Positions 62,580 to 64,000 of a DNA stretch of 64,000 bases are shown here, piece by piece. The notes below the pieces were generated by a model, which worked only from the letters and a program-made list of their open reading frames with translations, was not told the DNA's origin and ran no database searches. The translations under genes were made by a program, and so were the position numbers. Numbering within the stretch: position 1 is the first letter of the stretch; each line of letters starts with the position of its first letter. Source of the DNA: Pigmentibacter ruber (GTDB lineage Bacteria; Bdellovibrionota_B; Oligoflexia; Silvanigrellales; Silvanigrellaceae); assembly GCF_009792895.1 (NCBI RefSeq), contig NZ_WSSC01000001.1:620001-684000 (forward strand), in the 5' to 3' direction.

Positions 62580-63584
62580 TTATTCTTTATACTTACTTGT
62601 TTTCTTTAAAAGAAATAAAAAGTATGGAACTCCTAAAATGATTGTGATAAGTCCAACAGGAATTTCATAAGGTGGAAAAATAATTCGACCGAAGAAATCG
62701 CTTAAAATTGTGATATTTGCTCCTATAAAAGCTGAACCAATTAAATTAAATTTATGTTGACTACCAAAAAATAATTTAGAAATATTAGGAGAAATTAGAC
62801 CTATAAAACCTAAACTCCCACATCCAGAAACAGCAGTAGCTGATAAACCTAAGGCAACTAAAATATAGAAAAATTTCCAAGGTAAGGGAGAAAATCCTAA
62901 ATTTTTTGAATCAGGATCTTTTAAAAGTAACAGATCTAGTTTTTTTAGGAATAGAAATGCTAAAAGAAGAAAAAAACAACCAGGAAGAAATATTTGTTCA
63001 ATTATTTTCCATGTAGAATGATACAAAGTGCCAGTAATAAATTTTAATATAGAGCTTAATTTTGCATCTGATTGCATAATTAAAAATTGACAAAGTGCTT
63101 TAAATAAAACACCGCAAGCTATACCAACAATAATTAGGCGAAATTGTGAAATTTGTCTTTTTTCTATAGTAAAAAATATTGCAAGAAAAAAGCCAAGCAT
63201 TGCACCAAATATTGAAAAGTAAATAGTTGGTAGTTCAAAAAATTTAGAAAAATAAAATGTATATAGTAAAATAAAAAACGAACTAGCCGAATTAATTCCT
63301 AGAATGTCAGGAGCTGCCATTGGATTATGAAATACACTTTGAAGAATGCTACCTGATACAGCAAACAGCATTCCACAAAATGCACCAATAATAATTCTAG
63401 GCATGCGAATGTCATGCAAAATAAAAAAAGATTGATCTTCTAAATTTTTATTTACTAGAGTTAAGTATATATTTTTAAGAGAATAATTTTCTATGCCAAA
63501 TTTTAATGATACAGTTGAAATAAATAGAAGAAGAAAAAAATATAGCATGATAAAAATACATTTACTTGATTTAGTTTTAAGCAT
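62580..63584 (-). CDS. FecCD-family ABC permease, second subunit
   Basis: 334 aa with about nine TM helices; RMPRIIIGAFCGMLFAVSGSILQSVF plus HNPMAAPDILGINSA match the FecCD permease start, and GSLGFIGLISPNISKLFFG the cytoplasmic coupling helix region contacting the ATPase. Its ATG overlaps the upstream permease stop by 8 bases. Convergent with the ATPase gene, so they are transcribed from different promoters but probably form one importer. Confidence 0.9.
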   Translation of the reverse strand: MLKTKSSKCIFIMLYFFLLLFISTVSLKFGIENYSLKNIYLTLVNKNLEDQSFFILHDIRMPRIIIGAFCGMLFAVSGSILQSVFHNPMAAPDILGINSASSFFILLYTFYFSKFFELPTIYFSIFGAMLGFFLAIFFTIEKRQISQFRLIIVGIACGVLFKALCQFLIMQSDAKLSSILKFITGTLYHSTWKIIEQIFLPGCFFLLLAFLFLKKLDLLLLKDPDSKNLGFSPLPWKFFYILVALGLSATAVSGCGSLGFIGLISPNISKLFFGSQHKFNLIGSAFIGANITILSDFFGRIIFPPYEIPVGLITIILGVPYFLFLLKKTSKYKE

Positions 63585-64000
63585 GTTTTTTGTTCAGTTT
63601 TAATCTAGAGGTTAAAATTAAAATAGGCGCTCCAATGATTGCTATTAAAAGCCCTATTGCAACTTCTTTTTCAGCAAAAAGATATTTCATTAAACTATCA
63701 CAAATTAAAATAAAAGTTGCCCCAAATAAAACAATAAATGGTGCAAGTAAATATGGATTTTGTCCGATGGCCAATTTACTAAAATGATTTATTATCAAGG
63801 GCAAAAACAGAATAGGCCCAATTAAAGCAACCGAAAAAGAACTTAAGAGAACAGTTAAGAAAAGAAAAAAAGCAATATTAAATTTATAATTAAGTCCAAC
63901 AGATGCTGCTGTAGTTTTGCCAAAAGAAAGTAGATGTAAGTTTTTCAAATTTAAGATATTTAATCCTAATGATAATAGAACAGGAAAAAAAGTCCATTTT
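63577..64000 (-). CDS. FecCD-family ABC permease, first subunit (partial, cut by window edge)
   Basis: Only the C-terminal ~140 residues are in the window; the frame stays open to base 64000, so the 5' end lies outside. The visible part starts in the typical LNILNLKN..LLSFGKTTAASVG segment (compare LNILSLGEETAxSLG), and then IGPILFLPLIINHFSKLAIGQN. Apparent starts inside the window (for example TTG 63948) are artefacts of the cut. It is the partner of the adjoining permease. Confidence 0.9.
   Translation of the reverse strand, partial: KWTFFPVLLSLGLNILNLKNLHLLSFGKTTAASVGLNYKFNIAFFLFLTVLLSSFSVALIGPILFLPLIINHFSKLAIGQNPYLLAPFIVLFGATFILICDSLMKYLFAEKEVAIGLLIAIIGAPILILTSRLKLNKKHA

Noticed and set aside
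63577-63948. Complete 123-aa protein at the right edge
   Set aside because: The frame is open to the last base and the sequence is the C-terminal part of a FecCD permease, so it is a truncated gene.

Overview
The window is AT-rich (clearly well below 40% GC) and densely packed with bacterial genes on both strands, mostly short operons. Several features suggest an AT-rich Bdellovibrionota relative such as the Silvanigrellales: an alternative complex III subunit (ActC), a Gram-negative cell plan with porins, DsbD and KdsD, a type VI secretion (T6SS) block, a pertussis-type ADP-ribosyltransferase, and a GlcNAc pathway built from NagP, a BadF-type kinase and NagB-II. That placement is inference from gene content; no 16S or marker search was possible. 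No tRNA, rRNA, CRISPR array, transposase or phage gene was found.

Layout. (1) 0.2-10.1 kb: a pertussis-toxin-S1-like ADP-ribosyltransferase (+) faces a minus-strand T6SS operon: TssJ-like secreted protein, signal-less beta-barrel-like protein, TssK, TssL, TssM, VgrG. No sheath, Hcp, ClpV or PAAR genes are in the window. (2) 10.5-13.9 kb: a histidine kinase and an NtrC-type response regulator, divergent from the T6SS operon and its likely regulators. (3) 14.0-18.6 kb: heme and cytochrome c maturation operon, hemF, a ccmF-ccmH fusion and a CcmI-like gene. (4) 18.7-21.9 kb: a small unknown gene and two tandem porin paralogues separated by a terminator. (5) 21.9-26.0 kb (-): dsbD-sohB-nagB-II. 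(6) 26.0-36.6 kb: gpmI, mazG, an SseB-like gene, kdsD-like, two unknown envelope genes (-), a bifunctional rsh overlapping a POT-like transporter, and an SDR (-). (7) 36.7-39.4 kb: argH behind two textbook ARG boxes, an amino-acid-binding protein, and a thioesterase. (8) 39.5-46.5 kb: GH18 chitinase-like protein, lone actC, holA-like gene, APC permease, proline dehydrogenase and two small charged proteins. (9) 47.0-51.1 kb: ppdK and nagP. (10) 51.2-53.8 kb: Fur-box-controlled feoA-feoB-small Cys-rich protein. (11) 53.9-56.0 kb: an NtrC-type regulator without a kinase, facing aroK. (12) 56.1-61.6 kb: alpha-carbonic anhydrase, GlcNAc kinase, nagA, an OsmC-SDR fusion and a degenerate CinA. (13) 61.6-64 kb: a Fur-box-controlled siderophore-type ABC ATPase facing two FecCD permeases, the second cut by the window edge.

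How the genes fit together. GH18 hydrolase, NagP, kinase, NagA and NagB-II reconstruct chitin or GlcNAc use down to fructose-6-phosphate, but scattered over four loci. Iron uptake shows two Fur-like palindromes and arginine synthesis an ArgR-type double operator. DsbD, the Ccm fusion and HemF serve cytochrome c assembly, while ActC belongs to the respiratory chain. The most unusual content is the T6SS block: an orphan ART toxin without a visible immunity gene, a TssM without a P-loop, a VgrG with a 48-bp tandem-repeat tail, and a secreted N-domain separated from a barrel-like domain by one in-frame stop codon.
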